Of a DNA stretch of 64,000 nt, positions 16,270 through 24,714 are shown one piece after another. The notes under the pieces were generated by a model, which saw only the letters and a program-made list of their open reading frames with translations, ran no database searches and had not been told where the DNA came from. Source of the stretch: Caballeronia zhejiangensis (GTDB lineage Bacteria > Pseudomonadota > Gammaproteobacteria > Burkholderiales > Burkholderiaceae); the NCBI RefSeq assembly GCF_000698575.1, contig NZ_JFHD01000003.1, forward strand, positions 1 through 64,000. Reading direction: 5' to 3'. The translations under genes were made by a program, and so were the position numbers. How positions within the stretch are numbered: the stretch's first letter is position 1; every line of letters begins with the position of its first letter.

Positions 16270-17079
16270 ATGAGTGACGCTCATCGGAAATTCGGCGCGG
16301 CGGACGGCAAGGGTCCGCTTGCCGGCGCGCTCGAATCCGCATGGCAATGCGTGGCGTTCTATTTCGCGCTCGTCGTGCTCGCGCTCGTCTGTCTCGCGTG
16401 GTTTCCGTTCGCGTGGATTCTGCGCCGCGTGTTGAGCGTCGATGCGGGCCGGCGCGTCGGACGAGCCGTCGTGCAGCGCGTGTGGCACGGCTATTTCGTG
16501 CTGCTGCGCACGCTCGGCGTATGCCGCTTCGATCTCTCCGGACTCGACGCGCTCGCGGGCCAGCCCGCGATGATCCTCGCGCCGAATCATCCGTGCCTGC
16601 TCGATGCGCTGCTGATCGCGTCGCGCGTGCCCGACACCTGCTGCGTCATGAAGGGCGATGTCGCCGGCAACGTGTTTCTCGGGCCGGGCGCGCTGCTCGC
16701 GGGTTATATCGTCAACGATACGTCCGTCGGGCTGATTCGCGCCGCCGTCGCCGAACTGCAGCGTGGCAGTCCGCTGTTGCTTTTTCCCGAAGGCACGCGC
16801 ACCGAAAGCGCGGCGGTGAATCCGCTGAAGGGCGGCATCGCGCTGATCGCGGCGCGCGCGCAGGCGCCGGTCCAGACGTTGATTATCGAAACCGATTCCG
16901 GTTTTCTCGGCAAGGGCTGGCAGATCTTCAGGAAGCCCGCGCTGCCGATCACCTATCGCGTGACGCTCGGCCGCCGCTTCGCGCCGCCGGGACGCGATCA
17001 CGCTGCGCTGCAGGCGTTCATCGCCGAATTGCAGCGCTTTTATGCGGGCGAACTCGACGCGCATCGCATCCGCGACTGA
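16270..17079 (+). CDS. PlsC-type 1-acylglycerol-3-phosphate-like acyltransferase
   Basis: About 269 aa. An N-terminal membrane helix (about 28-52) is followed by the HX4D motif NHPCLLD and the substrate motif FPEGTRTE. The ATG at 16270 follows GGTGG and begins the natural N-terminus; it starts 22 bp after the halogenase-like gene. In aryl polyene clusters such enzymes are proposed to build the lipid anchor, together with the LpxL-type protein of the other arm. Confidence 0.87.
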   Translation: MSDAHRKFGAADGKGPLAGALESAWQCVAFYFALVVLALVCLAWFPFAWILRRVLSVDAGRRVGRAVVQRVWHGYFVLLRTLGVCRFDLSGLDALAGQPAMILAPNHPCLLDALLIASRVPDTCCVMKGDVAGNVFLGPGALLAGYIVNDTSVGLIRAAVAELQRGSPLLLFPEGTRTESAAVNPLKGGIALIAARAQAPVQTLIIETDSGFLGKGWQIFRKPALPITYRVTLGRRFAPPGRDHAALQAFIAELQRFYAGELDAHRIRD

Positions 17080-17137
17080 AAGCATCGGCGTCGGCAGACT
17101 TTAAAATTCGTCGCAACTCATTCCGCTTTTTTTTGCA

Positions 17138-17908
17138 ATGCCTTCCACACGCGCATCGTCCACGCACTTCGTCCTCATTCCGAGCTACAACCCCGGCGAG
17201 AAAGTCGATGAAACCGTGCGCGGGGCGCGCGAGCAGTGGAATCCGGTGTGGGTGGTCGTCGACGGCAGTACCGACGGCAGCGCCGAACGCCTCGTCAAAA
17301 TGGCCGAAGCCGACGACGGGCTGCGCGTGATCGTGCTGCCAGAAAATCGCGGCAAGGGCGCGGCAATTCTCGCGGGCATCGACGAAGCGGCGAAGCTCGG
17401 CTTCACGCACGTCCTTACGATGGACTCCGACGGACAACATCCCGCCGCGCTGATCCGCACGTTCATGGAAACGTCGATGAAGGCGCCCGATGCGATGATC
17501 CTCGGCCGCCCGAAATTCGATGCGAGCGCGCCGCAACTGCGCGTGCAGGGACGGCGCATCTCGAACGGCTGGGCGAATCTCGAAACGCTGTGGATGGGCA
17601 TCGGCGATTCGCTCTACGGCTTTCGCGTCTATCCGATCGCGCCGCTCGCCGCGCTCATGCATACGCAGACTTTCATGCGCCGCTTCGACTTCGATCCGGA
17701 AGCGGTCGTGCGCCTGTGCTGGCGCGGCGTGCGCCCGATCAACGTCGACGCGCCCGTGCGCTACTTCACGGCCGAGGAAGGCGGCGTCTCGCACTTCCAC
17801 TACGGCCGCGACAACGCGCTGCTGACATGGATGCACATGCGGCTTTTCCTCGGCTTCCTCGCGCGCCTGCCCCGGCTTGCGTGGCGTCGTTTCAGCGCGC
17901 GTCGCTGA
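17138..17908 (+). CDS. Family 2 glycosyltransferase
   Basis: About 256 aa, GT-A fold. The nucleotide-binding start IPSYNPGEKV, the acidic DGST and the metal-binding DSDGQHP (about 92-98) are seen, with a C-terminal amphipathic/hydrophobic tail. It probably adds a sugar, or acts like a polyprenyl-phosphate glycosyltransferase, for the pigment lipid. Last gene of the plus arm; it overlaps the convergent polygalacturonase gene by 17 bp at the 3' ends. Confidence 0.88.
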   Translation: MPSTRASSTHFVLIPSYNPGEKVDETVRGAREQWNPVWVVVDGSTDGSAERLVKMAEADDGLRVIVLPENRGKGAAILAGIDEAAKLGFTHVLTMDSDGQHPAALIRTFMETSMKAPDAMILGRPKFDASAPQLRVQGRRISNGWANLETLWMGIGDSLYGFRVYPIAPLAALMHTQTFMRRFDFDPEAVVRLCWRGVRPINVDAPVRYFTAEEGGVSHFHYGRDNALLTWMHMRLFLGFLARLPRLAWRRFSARR

Positions 17909-19886
17909 CCGTCGAGTTCATCGCGACGCCCGCGATCAGCGTGTTCGCAAGCACGATGTCGTGAACGTTGTACGCGTAGATCGGGCCGGGCGTCGTCGCC
18001 GTTGCGGGTCCGGCCGCGACCGGTGTGCCGAAATCGCAATCCGTGATCGTGACGCCGGTGATCGCCGGAATCGCGGGCGTCGGCGCGGGGCCGTTGTAAT
18101 CGAACGCGACCGGGCCTTGCGCGACGATTGCCTGAAAACACGATCCGCTCACGCCGTTCAGCGACACGTTGCTCGCCTTCAGGTTCGAGATGTTCACGTT
18201 CTGCACGAGCGCGGGCCGCGTGCGGATCGCGTCTTTCGACGGCTGATAGTCGCAATCGAACGTGATGATGCCGCCCTGCGCCGCCGATGGATTCGCCGCC
18301 GTCGCCGTCGCCACGCCGAGCGGCACCGTCGCGTTGATCGGGCTGCCCGCGAGCAGACTGCTGCCGTAACCGGAAGGCGTGAGGCTCACGCCGTTGGGCA
18401 GCGTCACGTTGTCGACGTAAAAGTCCTTCACGAAGCCGCCGCGATTCATGTTCGTCTTGATGCGGATCGCGATGTTCAGCGAATTCGTCGCCCAGAACTT
18501 GTTGAGCATCTGCAGGTTGCGCGCGTAGATTTTCTGCACGCCGCCGCCCATTTCGCTGCCGAGCGTGATGCCGCCGTGGCCGCTGTTCATCGTGCAGTTC
18601 TGGATGACGTGGTTCTGCGCCGGGCCGTACTGCGTGTCGAGATCCTTGCCCGACTTGATCGCGATGCAGTCGTCGCCGGTGTTGAACGTCACGTTCTCGC
18701 AGAGGACCGTGTCGCAGGCGTCGGGATCGAAGCCGTCATTGTTCGGGCCGATGCTGTCCACCGTCACGCTGCGCATCACGACGTTGCGGCAATCGGTCGG
18801 ATGATGCTGCCAGAACGGCGTGTTGTTCGTGCGATAGCTTTCCATCAGCACGTTCGTGCAGCCGATGAATTCCACCATGCACGGCCGCAGATAATGGCCG
18901 ATGCCGAAGATGCGCTTTTCGATGGCGACGCCCGCTTCCGATAGCGCCGGCAGATAGTTCTGGTCCTGCTGCCACGGCGTGGCCGGATCGGTGAGCTTGG
19001 TGTAGAGCGCATCGGCGATGCCGGGCACGGCGGTCTTCAGGTCGACGTTGTTCGCATTGACCGATGCCTGCGATGGCGTCGACGAATTCACGCAGCCGTA
19101 GACGCCGCTATTGCCCTTCCACGTCCACCAGCACGTCGCGGTGTTGCCGCTGCCGGCGAATGGCGTCATCGCCTGGCCGTTGAGCACGGAGCTGTCGCCT
19201 TCGCCCGTCACCGCGATGTTCGTCTGATTGCGCGCGTAGACCGGCGGGCCGTAGTTGAGGCAGTCGTTCGCCTGCCAGCGGCTGTAGTAGAGCTTGCCGT
19301 TCGCGCCGCAATCTTCCGGGCCATCCTTCGCGTAGTCGGCGGGATTCGGGCTGAAGTAGATCGTGCAGTTCGCGGACAGATGAAAGTCGACGTTCGACAG
19401 CAGCACGATCGGTCCCGCGCAATACCACGTTCCCGACGGCACGACGACGTGTCCGCCGCCCGCCGCGTTGCAGGCCGCGATGGCCGCGAGAAACGCGGGG
19501 CGCGAATCGAAGGAGCCGGGCGCGTGGGTCTGGTCCGCGCCGGTGCTCAATGGCGACTTCGCCGGATCGGTGTATGGATTCGCCGCCGCGACGACCGCGC
19601 ACGTTTTCGCGCCGTAATCGGTGACGAGGAACTGGCGGCTCGGAAACATCGACGTCGAGACGCTCTGCAGCGCGTTGACGATCTGCGTCGCGGAGCCGGA
19701 CGGGCCCCAGATCGGGTCTTGCGCGGCGGGCGGCGTCGGCGAGCCGGAGGCGGAATCGGAGTCGTCGTGGCCGCCGCAACCGGCGAGCGCGCCGAATGTG
19801 CTCATCGCGCCGAGCAGCGGGGCGCCCGCCGACAGCCCCGCGAACTTCACGAACGCGCGGCGCGCGCGGTTTTGTGGGTGCTTCAT
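17892..19886 (-). CDS. Secreted family GH28 polygalacturonase
   Basis: About 664 aa. The parallel beta-helix enzyme carries the GH28 active-site sets NNDGFDPD, TGDDCIAIKSG (paired Asp), SGHGGITLGSE (His) and IRIKTN. The leader RRAFVKFAGLSAG resembles a Tat signal with a twin arginine, and is followed by LAGCGG, which looks like a lipobox, so the protein may be an exported lipoprotein. It hydrolyses pectic homogalacturonan, consistent with a plant-associated life. The ATG at 19886 has CAGGAG about 8 nt upstream. The 147 bp upstream contain no gene. Confidence 0.9.
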   Translation of the reverse strand: MKHPQNRARRAFVKFAGLSAGAPLLGAMSTFGALAGCGGHDDSDSASGSPTPPAAQDPIWGPSGSATQIVNALQSVSTSMFPSRQFLVTDYGAKTCAVVAAANPYTDPAKSPLSTGADQTHAPGSFDSRPAFLAAIAACNAAGGGHVVVPSGTWYCAGPIVLLSNVDFHLSANCTIYFSPNPADYAKDGPEDCGANGKLYYSRWQANDCLNYGPPVYARNQTNIAVTGEGDSSVLNGQAMTPFAGSGNTATCWWTWKGNSGVYGCVNSSTPSQASVNANNVDLKTAVPGIADALYTKLTDPATPWQQDQNYLPALSEAGVAIEKRIFGIGHYLRPCMVEFIGCTNVLMESYRTNNTPFWQHHPTDCRNVVMRSVTVDSIGPNNDGFDPDACDTVLCENVTFNTGDDCIAIKSGKDLDTQYGPAQNHVIQNCTMNSGHGGITLGSEMGGGVQKIYARNLQMLNKFWATNSLNIAIRIKTNMNRGGFVKDFYVDNVTLPNGVSLTPSGYGSSLLAGSPINATVPLGVATATAANPSAAQGGIITFDCDYQPSKDAIRTRPALVQNVNISNLKASNVSLNGVSGSCFQAIVAQGPVAFDYNGPAPTPAIPAITGVTITDCDFGTPVAAGPATATTPGPIYAYNVHDIVLANTLIAGVAMNSTVSDAR

Positions 19887-20033
19887 CGATCGTCTCCTGA
19901 TCGTTTATTTATCGGATGTCGTATCAGTTTGCGTACAAGGCAAACGTTATCCAACACGCAGGAGACGCGTCAACTCGGTGCAAACGCGTAAGGAAATATA
20001 AGACGTCGTATGTGATGGATCGGAAAAAATGTC

Positions 20034-21365
20034 TCAAGCGGTCTTCTTGAGCGCGAGCCGCGCTTCGAGCCCGCCGCCTTCCCGATGATGCAGCGTGAGC
20101 GACGCATCCATCGCGAGCGTGAGCTGGCGCGCGATCGCGAGCCCCAGTCCGGTGCCGCCCGTTTGCCGGTTGCGCGAATCTTCGAGCCGCACGAATGGCT
20201 CGAACACCGCGTCCAGCGATTCTTCCGGAATGCCCGGCCCGCGATCGAGCACGGAGATGACGGCGCGTCCGTCGTCGCGCGTCGAGACTTCGATTTCCGC
20301 CTCGCCGGCATACTTGATCGCGTTATCGACGAGATTGCCGATAACGCGCTTCAAGGCCTGCGGCGGCGCCATCAGTGCACCGCCGATGTTGCCCGACAAC
20401 CTCACCGATTGTCCTGCATCGAGATAATCGTCGACCATGGTTTCGATGAGCGCGTCGGCATCGATGCGGCGCGGCGCTTCGTTCGTGCCGTGCAGCGTGC
20501 GCGCGTAGGTCACGCCTTCCTTCACGAGCGATTCCATCTCCTTCAGATCCTGCTGCAGCTTCGCGCCGGTCGATTCGTCGTCCATCACGTCGACGCGCAG
20601 CCGCATACGCGTGATCGGCGTCTGCAAATCGTGCGTGATCGCCGCGAGGATCTGCATGCGTTGGGCCATGTACATCGAAACGCGGTCCTGCATCGCGTTG
20701 AACGCTTTGGCGGCGCGCGCGACTTCCTCCGGTCCCGATTCCGGCAGACGCTCGGCCTTGAGATCCGGGCCGAGCGTATCGGCGGCTTTGGCGAGGCGCT
20801 TGAGCGGGCCGGTTGCGAGGCGCACCGCGAGCCAGCAGCACGCGCCGAGCACGATCAACTGCAACGTCAGCACGAGCGGGAGCCAGCCGGACATCGGCAT
20901 GCCGGCGACCGGACGCATGTCGATGGTGAGCGGCGAGCCATCCGACAGCTTCAGATGCACCTGAAAACGCTCCCTGGGACCGGGAACGGCATTGACCGTC
21001 ATCGGATAACGATTGGCGATGCCCGCGCCGATCGAGTTCGCGAAGCGTTCCGACAACTCCGCATCCGGCTTCGCGCCGGTCTGATCGCCCGGTCCGAGGA
21101 TGAACTCGTAGCTGCGACGCGCGAGACGCGGCAGCCACTGCGCACGCTCCTCTGGCGGCAGATGATCGAGCAGCGCGACCGAGCTCGCGACCTCGCGCTC
21201 GACGTAACCGACCATCATGTTGGTCATCGATTCGTCGCGCTCGCGCATGGTCAGAAAAAACGAGAATGTCTGGGCGAGCGCGAGCCCGACGACGAGTATC
21301 AGCGCGAGCCGCGCGAACAGCGTGCGCGGCCAGTGCAGCGGTGAACTGGAGGAAACGGTGCTCAT
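20034..21365 (-). CDS. Two-component sensor histidine kinase
   Basis: About 443 aa. TM1 (about 16-38) and TM2 (about 165-185) flank a ~125-residue periplasmic sensor, then HAMP (about 187-240). The phospho-acceptor His is in AAITHDLQTPITRM; N box NLVDNAIKYA, G1 DRGPGIP and G2 GGTGLGLAIA are intact. The start ATG overlaps the regulator stop as ATGA. The periplasmic domain has no recognised fold. Context with a thioredoxin and a peroxidase suggests an envelope redox or oxidative signal, which is inference. Confidence 0.93.
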   Translation of the reverse strand: MSTVSSSSPLHWPRTLFARLALILVVGLALAQTFSFFLTMRERDESMTNMMVGYVEREVASSVALLDHLPPEERAQWLPRLARRSYEFILGPGDQTGAKPDAELSERFANSIGAGIANRYPMTVNAVPGPRERFQVHLKLSDGSPLTIDMRPVAGMPMSGWLPLVLTLQLIVLGACCWLAVRLATGPLKRLAKAADTLGPDLKAERLPESGPEEVARAAKAFNAMQDRVSMYMAQRMQILAAITHDLQTPITRMRLRVDVMDDESTGAKLQQDLKEMESLVKEGVTYARTLHGTNEAPRRIDADALIETMVDDYLDAGQSVRLSGNIGGALMAPPQALKRVIGNLVDNAIKYAGEAEIEVSTRDDGRAVISVLDRGPGIPEESLDAVFEPFVRLEDSRNRQTGGTGLGLAIARQLTLAMDASLTLHHREGGGLEARLALKKTA

Positions 21366-22105
21366 TGAGAAGACTCGACCGGTTTGACTTCGGCGGAGAA
21401 GACGTAGCCTTCGCTGCGCAAGGTCTTGATGTAACGCGGCTCGCGCGCGGTGTCGCGCAGCCGTTGACGCAAGCGCGACACGAGCAGATCGATGGAGCGA
21501 TCGAATGCATCGGCCTGGCGGCCTTGCGTCAGGTTCAGCAACTGATCGCGCGTGAGCACGCGCTGGGCGTTGTCGAGAAACACGCGCAGCAGGCGGTATT
21601 CCGCGCCCGAGAGCGCGACCATCGTGCCTTCCGCGTCGAGGAGATGGCGCGCGGTCGTGTCGAGACGCCAGTCGCCGAATCCCAGCATCTGCGAGGTTTC
21701 GGTGACTTCCATGCCCGGCGGCAGCATGCGCGTGCGGCGCAATACGGATTTGATGCGCGCGAGCAATTCGCGCACGGCGAAGGGCTTGGGAAGGTAATCG
21801 TCGGCGCCCATTTCGAGGCCGAGAATGCGGTCGGCTTCCTCGTTGCGCGCGGTGAGCATCAGCACCGGCACATGGCGGAACTTGCCCGCGCGCAGCTCGC
21901 GGCACAGCACGAGGCCATCCTCGCCGGGCAGCATCAGATCGAGCACGATCAGATCCGGCGCGCCTTGCTGCTCCAGCACGGCGCGCATCTGCCGGCCGTT
22001 CGCGGCGAGCGATACACGCATTCCGTTTTTTTCGAGGTATTCGGCGAGCAGTTCGCGGATGCCGCGATCGTCGTCGACGATCAAAACGTGATCAGTGGTT
22101 TCCAT
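21362..22105 (-). CDS. OmpR-family response regulator
   Basis: About 247 aa. The receiver domain has D11/D12, phospho-acceptor D56 in VLDLMLPGEDG, and the Lys in PKPFAVREL. A winged-helix C-terminal domain (about 145-240) contains LSGAEYRLLRVFL and the recognition region SIDLLVSRLRQRL. It is cotranscribed ahead of its kinase and diverges from the thioredoxin-like gene. OmpR-type regulators bind tandem direct repeats about 10 bp apart, which occur at 22291 and 23035. Confidence 0.95.
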   Translation of the reverse strand: METTDHVLIVDDDRGIRELLAEYLEKNGMRVSLAANGRQMRAVLEQQGAPDLIVLDLMLPGEDGLVLCRELRAGKFRHVPVLMLTARNEEADRILGLEMGADDYLPKPFAVRELLARIKSVLRRTRMLPPGMEVTETSQMLGFGDWRLDTTARHLLDAEGTMVALSGAEYRLLRVFLDNAQRVLTRDQLLNLTQGRQADAFDRSIDLLVSRLRQRLRDTAREPRYIKTLRSEGYVFSAEVKPVESSQ

Positions 22106-22235
22106 CGATGGATCGTTGTCGTTGACGCTTGAGTTGCATCCGGCTCGGGCTGACCAGCAGACACTGAACCGGATGGGCCATTTCCGTCGCGATCCCGCCG
22201 ATGAGAAAGGCGAAGACCGCCAGCATGCGTTTCAT
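22092..22235 (-). CDS. Small membrane or secreted peptide upstream of the response regulator
   Basis: A 47-codon reading frame starting MKRMLAVFAFLIGGIATEM, with a hydrophobic N-terminus (about 4-17) and a basic C-terminus. GGGAG lies 6 nt before the ATG at 22235. It overlaps the regulator start by 14 bp, so its translation could be coupled. I do not recognise a family. It may be a genuine small protein or a leader frame; codon composition alone does not decide. Confidence 0.4.
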   Translation of the reverse strand: MKRMLAVFAFLIGGIATEMAHPVQCLLVSPSRMQLKRQRQRSIDGNH

Positions 22236-22290
22236 CCGAAGCTCCCGCCGATTGCGATGACTGCGTTATAGCGCGCTTCGGCGGACGTTT

Positions 22291-22372
22291 TGTATCGCAG
22301 TGTATCCCGCATGTCGTGCGATACATAACATTGCGCAGCGCGCCTTTATCCGACACAAGCGGGATACGCGCG
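22291..22372 (+). promoter_or_regulatory. Regulatory element copy 1 (two-component promoter region)
   Basis: The element contains TGTATC at 22291 and 22301 (exact 10-bp period), GATACA at 22320, AACATTGC at 22327, GACACAAGC at 22352 and GATAC at 22363. The same blocks in the same order occur at 23035-23115. It lies between the divergent regulator operon and the thioredoxin-like gene, so the response regulator is the obvious candidate binder; that is inference. Confidence 0.6.
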
Positions 22373-22485
22373 CGCAGTCCAATGCGGTCATGCCGATGCG
22401 AACGTCGGCCTGCCGGAGCGATGTGGCGATCTCACCAGCCATCTCACGCCGCTCCGATATTCACCGCATTCAAGAGGACTTCGTC

Positions 22486-23025
22486 ATGCTCGACGCCATC
22501 AGAAACGCCGCCGTGTGCGCCGGAATCGCCGCGTGTGCGGCCATCGCGCCCGCGCAGGCCGCCGCACCCGCAAGCGCTCACACGAGCGACAACGTCGCGC
22601 CGGAGTTCGCCGGCATCGACAAGTGGATCAACAGCGAGCCGCTCTCGCTCGCGCAATTGCGCGGCAAGGTCGTGCTCGTCGATTTCTGGACCTTCGCGTG
22701 CGGCAATTGCCTCAACACGCTGCCGGCCGTGAAATCGTGGAATCAGAAGTACAAGGACAAAGGACTCGTGGTCGTCGGCGTGCATACGCCCGAGTTTCCG
22801 TTCGAGCGCGATACGAACAACGTCAAGCGCGCGATCGAACGCAACGGGATCACGTATCCCGTCGCGCTGGACAACCGCTACGCGACGTGGGCCGCGTACG
22901 GCAATCAGTACTGGCCGGCGTTCTATCTGATCGACAAGCACGGGCGCGTGGCCTACACGCATTTCGGCGAAGGCGATTACGCGCAGACCGAAGCCGCGAT
23001 CGGCAAGCTGCTGGCCGAGCGCTAG
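22486..23025 (+). CDS. Exported thioredoxin-like (TlpA/DipZ C-terminal type) protein
   Basis: About 179 aa with a Sec signal peptide (1-26). A thioredoxin fold follows with redox motif C72-G-N-C75 in FWTFACGNCLNTLP and the cis-Pro region QYWPAFYLID. This CGNC type resembles the C-terminal domain of DipZ and some TlpA/AhpC-like periplasmic reductases. AGAGGA precedes the ATG at 22486. It probably reduces or oxidises periplasmic thiols; divergent from the two-component system and presumably under its control. Confidence 0.88.
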   Translation: MLDAIRNAAVCAGIAACAAIAPAQAAAPASAHTSDNVAPEFAGIDKWINSEPLSLAQLRGKVVLVDFWTFACGNCLNTLPAVKSWNQKYKDKGLVVVGVHTPEFPFERDTNNVKRAIERNGITYPVALDNRYATWAAYGNQYWPAFYLIDKHGRVAYTHFGEGDYAQTEAAIGKLLAER

Positions 23026-23034
23026 GCGGGGTTC

Positions 23035-23115
23035 TGTATCGCAATGTATCTGCAACGTGCGCGATACAAAACATTGCACAAGACCCGCATCGCCGACACA
23101 AGCCAGATACGTGCG
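23035..23115 (+). promoter_or_regulatory. Regulatory element copy 2, upstream of small exported proteins
   Basis: It begins 10 bp after the thioredoxin-like stop. Blocks match copy 1: TGTATC at 23035 and 23045 (10-bp period), GATACA at 23063, AACATTGC at 23070, GACACAAGC at 23095 and GATAC at 23106. The distance from AACATTGC to GACACAAGC is 25 bp in both copies. This suggests a second promoter for the genes at 23233-24212 under the same regulator. Confidence 0.6.
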
Positions 23116-23232
23116 GGCCTTCAAATACACACAACGACGGCTCACGAGTGACACGCAAGACCGACACCCGCGATGCCCGATCGCCGTAACTCACTCAACC
23201 GACCGAATCATCAGCATTCAAGGAGAAACACC

Positions 23233-23451
23233 ATGAAATCCACGATCGTTGCTTTCGCTCTCGTCGCCGGCGCCATGACCGGTGTTGCCCACGCCGCCGT
23301 GAAGAACGTGCCGCTGAACGTGCAGTCCCAACAGGCCGTCGCGAACCACGCGTATGCCGGCAAGACGCGCGCCGAAGTGAAGGCCGAGCTGGCACAGGCG
23401 CAACGCGATGGCGAGATCGCGGCGTTGCGCAGTCTCTATCAAGGCAGCTAA
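23233..23451 (+). CDS. Small exported DUF4148-type protein
   Basis: About 72 aa with a signal peptide (1-20, cut near AHA). The mature part AGKTRAEVKAELAQAQRDGEIAAL matches the DUF4148 signature that is abundant in Burkholderiaceae. AGGAG lies 7 nt before the ATG at 23233, which rules out an in-frame start at 23173. Function unknown; probably a small periplasmic protein induced with its neighbours. Confidence 0.85.
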   Translation: MKSTIVAFALVAGAMTGVAHAAVKNVPLNVQSQQAVANHAYAGKTRAEVKAELAQAQRDGEIAALRSLYQGS

Positions 23452-23486
23452 TCCATTTCCTGAATCACGCAAACGAGGTTCGAATC

Positions 23487-23759
23487 ATGATCAAGCAATT
23501 CGTCACCGCCGCAGTCATCGCCGTCAGCGCCGTCGCCGCCGGTTCCGCCTTCGCCAGCAGCGGCTACGGCCCCGCGCCGCACTACGATCCGCTTGCCGGC
23601 GCGCCTTCGTCGCAGCGCGGCGTGAGCGCGCAGACCATCGCCAGCGAAAGCGCCGCCGCGCCGATGCAGGCATACGGCGGCATGAGCGACACGGTTTCGC
23701 AATCGGGCGCGCGCGGCGTGGCCACGAACGACGTCGCCCGGCTCTTCGCGCATCACTAA
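23487..23759 (+). CDS. Small exported protein of unknown function
   Basis: About 90 aa with a Sec signal peptide (1-23, ending SAFA). The mature part is Ala/Ser/Gly-rich and low in complexity, with no cysteine and no family I can name, though it resembles other Burkholderia periplasmic peptides. GAGG lies about 8 nt upstream. It follows the DUF4148-type gene by 35 bp and likely shares its promoter. Confidence 0.75.
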   Translation: MIKQFVTAAVIAVSAVAAGSAFASSGYGPAPHYDPLAGAPSSQRGVSAQTIASESAAAPMQAYGGMSDTVSQSGARGVATNDVARLFAHH

Positions 23760-23795
23760 GCCAGTCAACTTTTCGAATCCAAAGAGGAACGCATC

Positions 23796-24212
23796 ATGAC
23801 CCAGATCGACACCGTCCTGTACACGGGCAAAACGCGCGTCGTCGGAGGCCGCGAAGGCCATGCGAAGAGCACCGACGGCCGTCTCGACGTCAAACTCTCG
23901 CCGCCCGGATCGGCCGGCGCGGGCACCAATCCCGAGCAGATGCTCGCGGCGGGCTGGTCGGCGTGTTTCATCGGCGCGATGGGCAAGGCCGCGGCGAAGC
24001 TGAAGACGCGCCTGCCGGCCGACACCGCCGTCGATGCGGAAGTGGACCTCGGCATGAACGGCGATGCGTATCTGCTGCGTGCGCGCCTGAACGTGAGCCT
24101 GCCGGGAATCGAGCGCGCGGTGGCGCAAGAGATCGCGCAGATGGCGCATCAAACGTGTCCGTACTCGAAGGCGCTGAAGAGCAATATCGATGTGACGATC
24201 ACGGTGGTCTGA
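23796..24212 (+). CDS. ohr: Organic hydroperoxide resistance protein (Ohr/OsmC)
   Basis: About 138 aa. The two catalytic cysteines are C57 in AGWSACF and C121 in HQTCPYSKA, with the Ohr-type spacing, and the family start DTVLYTGKTRVVGGREG is clear. Ohr reduces organic hydroperoxides, using lipoylated proteins as electron donor in studied members. AGAGGA precedes the ATG. Its place behind the two-component-associated genes ties the locus to peroxide or envelope stress; no OhrR gene is adjacent. Confidence 0.93.
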   Translation: MTQIDTVLYTGKTRVVGGREGHAKSTDGRLDVKLSPPGSAGAGTNPEQMLAAGWSACFIGAMGKAAAKLKTRLPADTAVDAEVDLGMNGDAYLLRARLNVSLPGIERAVAQEIAQMAHQTCPYSKALKSNIDVTITVV

Positions 24213-24301
24213 CGCGTTCATCCACGCGATGCGGTCCGGTCGACCGGTGCTTGATCGATCAATCGAAAGCACTGGGCCGACACGGGCCGAAGTTGCGGCT
24301 G

Positions 24302-24520
24302 TCAGCCTCGCGTGTCGATCCATTCGCGCGCCCATCGGCGCGAGAATTCGACCGCCTCGCTTTCCTTCGCGAAATAGTCGAGCGAGTAGAAGCGATACTG
24401 CGCATCCGTCGGATGTTCGCTCGAACGCTCGAGCATCAGATTGGCTGAAAACGTCTTGTCGCGGAGCCGATGCGCGGACGCGTGCACCGTATAACCACGG
24501 TAGTGATTGAGTGATGTCAT
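24302..24520 (-). CDS. Conserved small hypothetical protein
   Basis: About 72 aa, soluble, with a mixed composition typical of a real protein (HYRGYTVHASAHRL, YRFYSLDYFAKESEAVEFSRRWAREWID). No family name is recognised and there is no Shine-Dalgarno beyond an A-rich leader. It lies just downstream of cspA on the same strand, beyond a likely terminator. Confidence 0.65.
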   Translation of the reverse strand: MTSLNHYRGYTVHASAHRLRDKTFSANLMLERSSEHPTDAQYRFYSLDYFAKESEAVEFSRRWAREWIDTRG

Positions 24521-24655
24521 TTTAGTTTTAGATGTAAATGCTTTGCGGCCAGATGCCGAAAGCGCAGGAGCGATGCGCGCTGATAACGCGATCGTCGAAA
24601 GGCTGTCAGAGCCTGGGAGAGAAAAGGCGGGAAACGGAGGCGGACAACAAGAGCG

Positions 24656-24679
24656 CGGGAACCGGCGTTGCGGTTCCCG
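24656..24679 (-). terminator. Stem-loop downstream of cspA
   Basis: A perfect 9-bp GC-rich stem (CGGGAACCG paired with CGGTTCCCG) closes a 6-nt loop, 36 bp past the cspA stop. On the minus strand it is followed by a pyrimidine-rich tract but not by a clean U-run, so it may be a weak intrinsic terminator or an RNA 3' stabiliser. Confidence 0.6.
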
Positions 24680-24714
24680 GCGTGATGCGGATCTACAGCG
24701 CTACAGCGGCAGAT

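Noticed and set aside
19900..20020. GTCGTAT repeats upstream of the polygalacturonase as operator sites
   Set aside because: The two copies share only a 7-bp core with no symmetry or consistent spacing, which is within chance expectation.
23474..23484. GGTTCGAATC, similar to a tRNA T-loop
   Set aside because: It forms the leader and ribosome-binding region just before a small exported protein, and no acceptor stem, D-arm or anticodon arm can be drawn around it.
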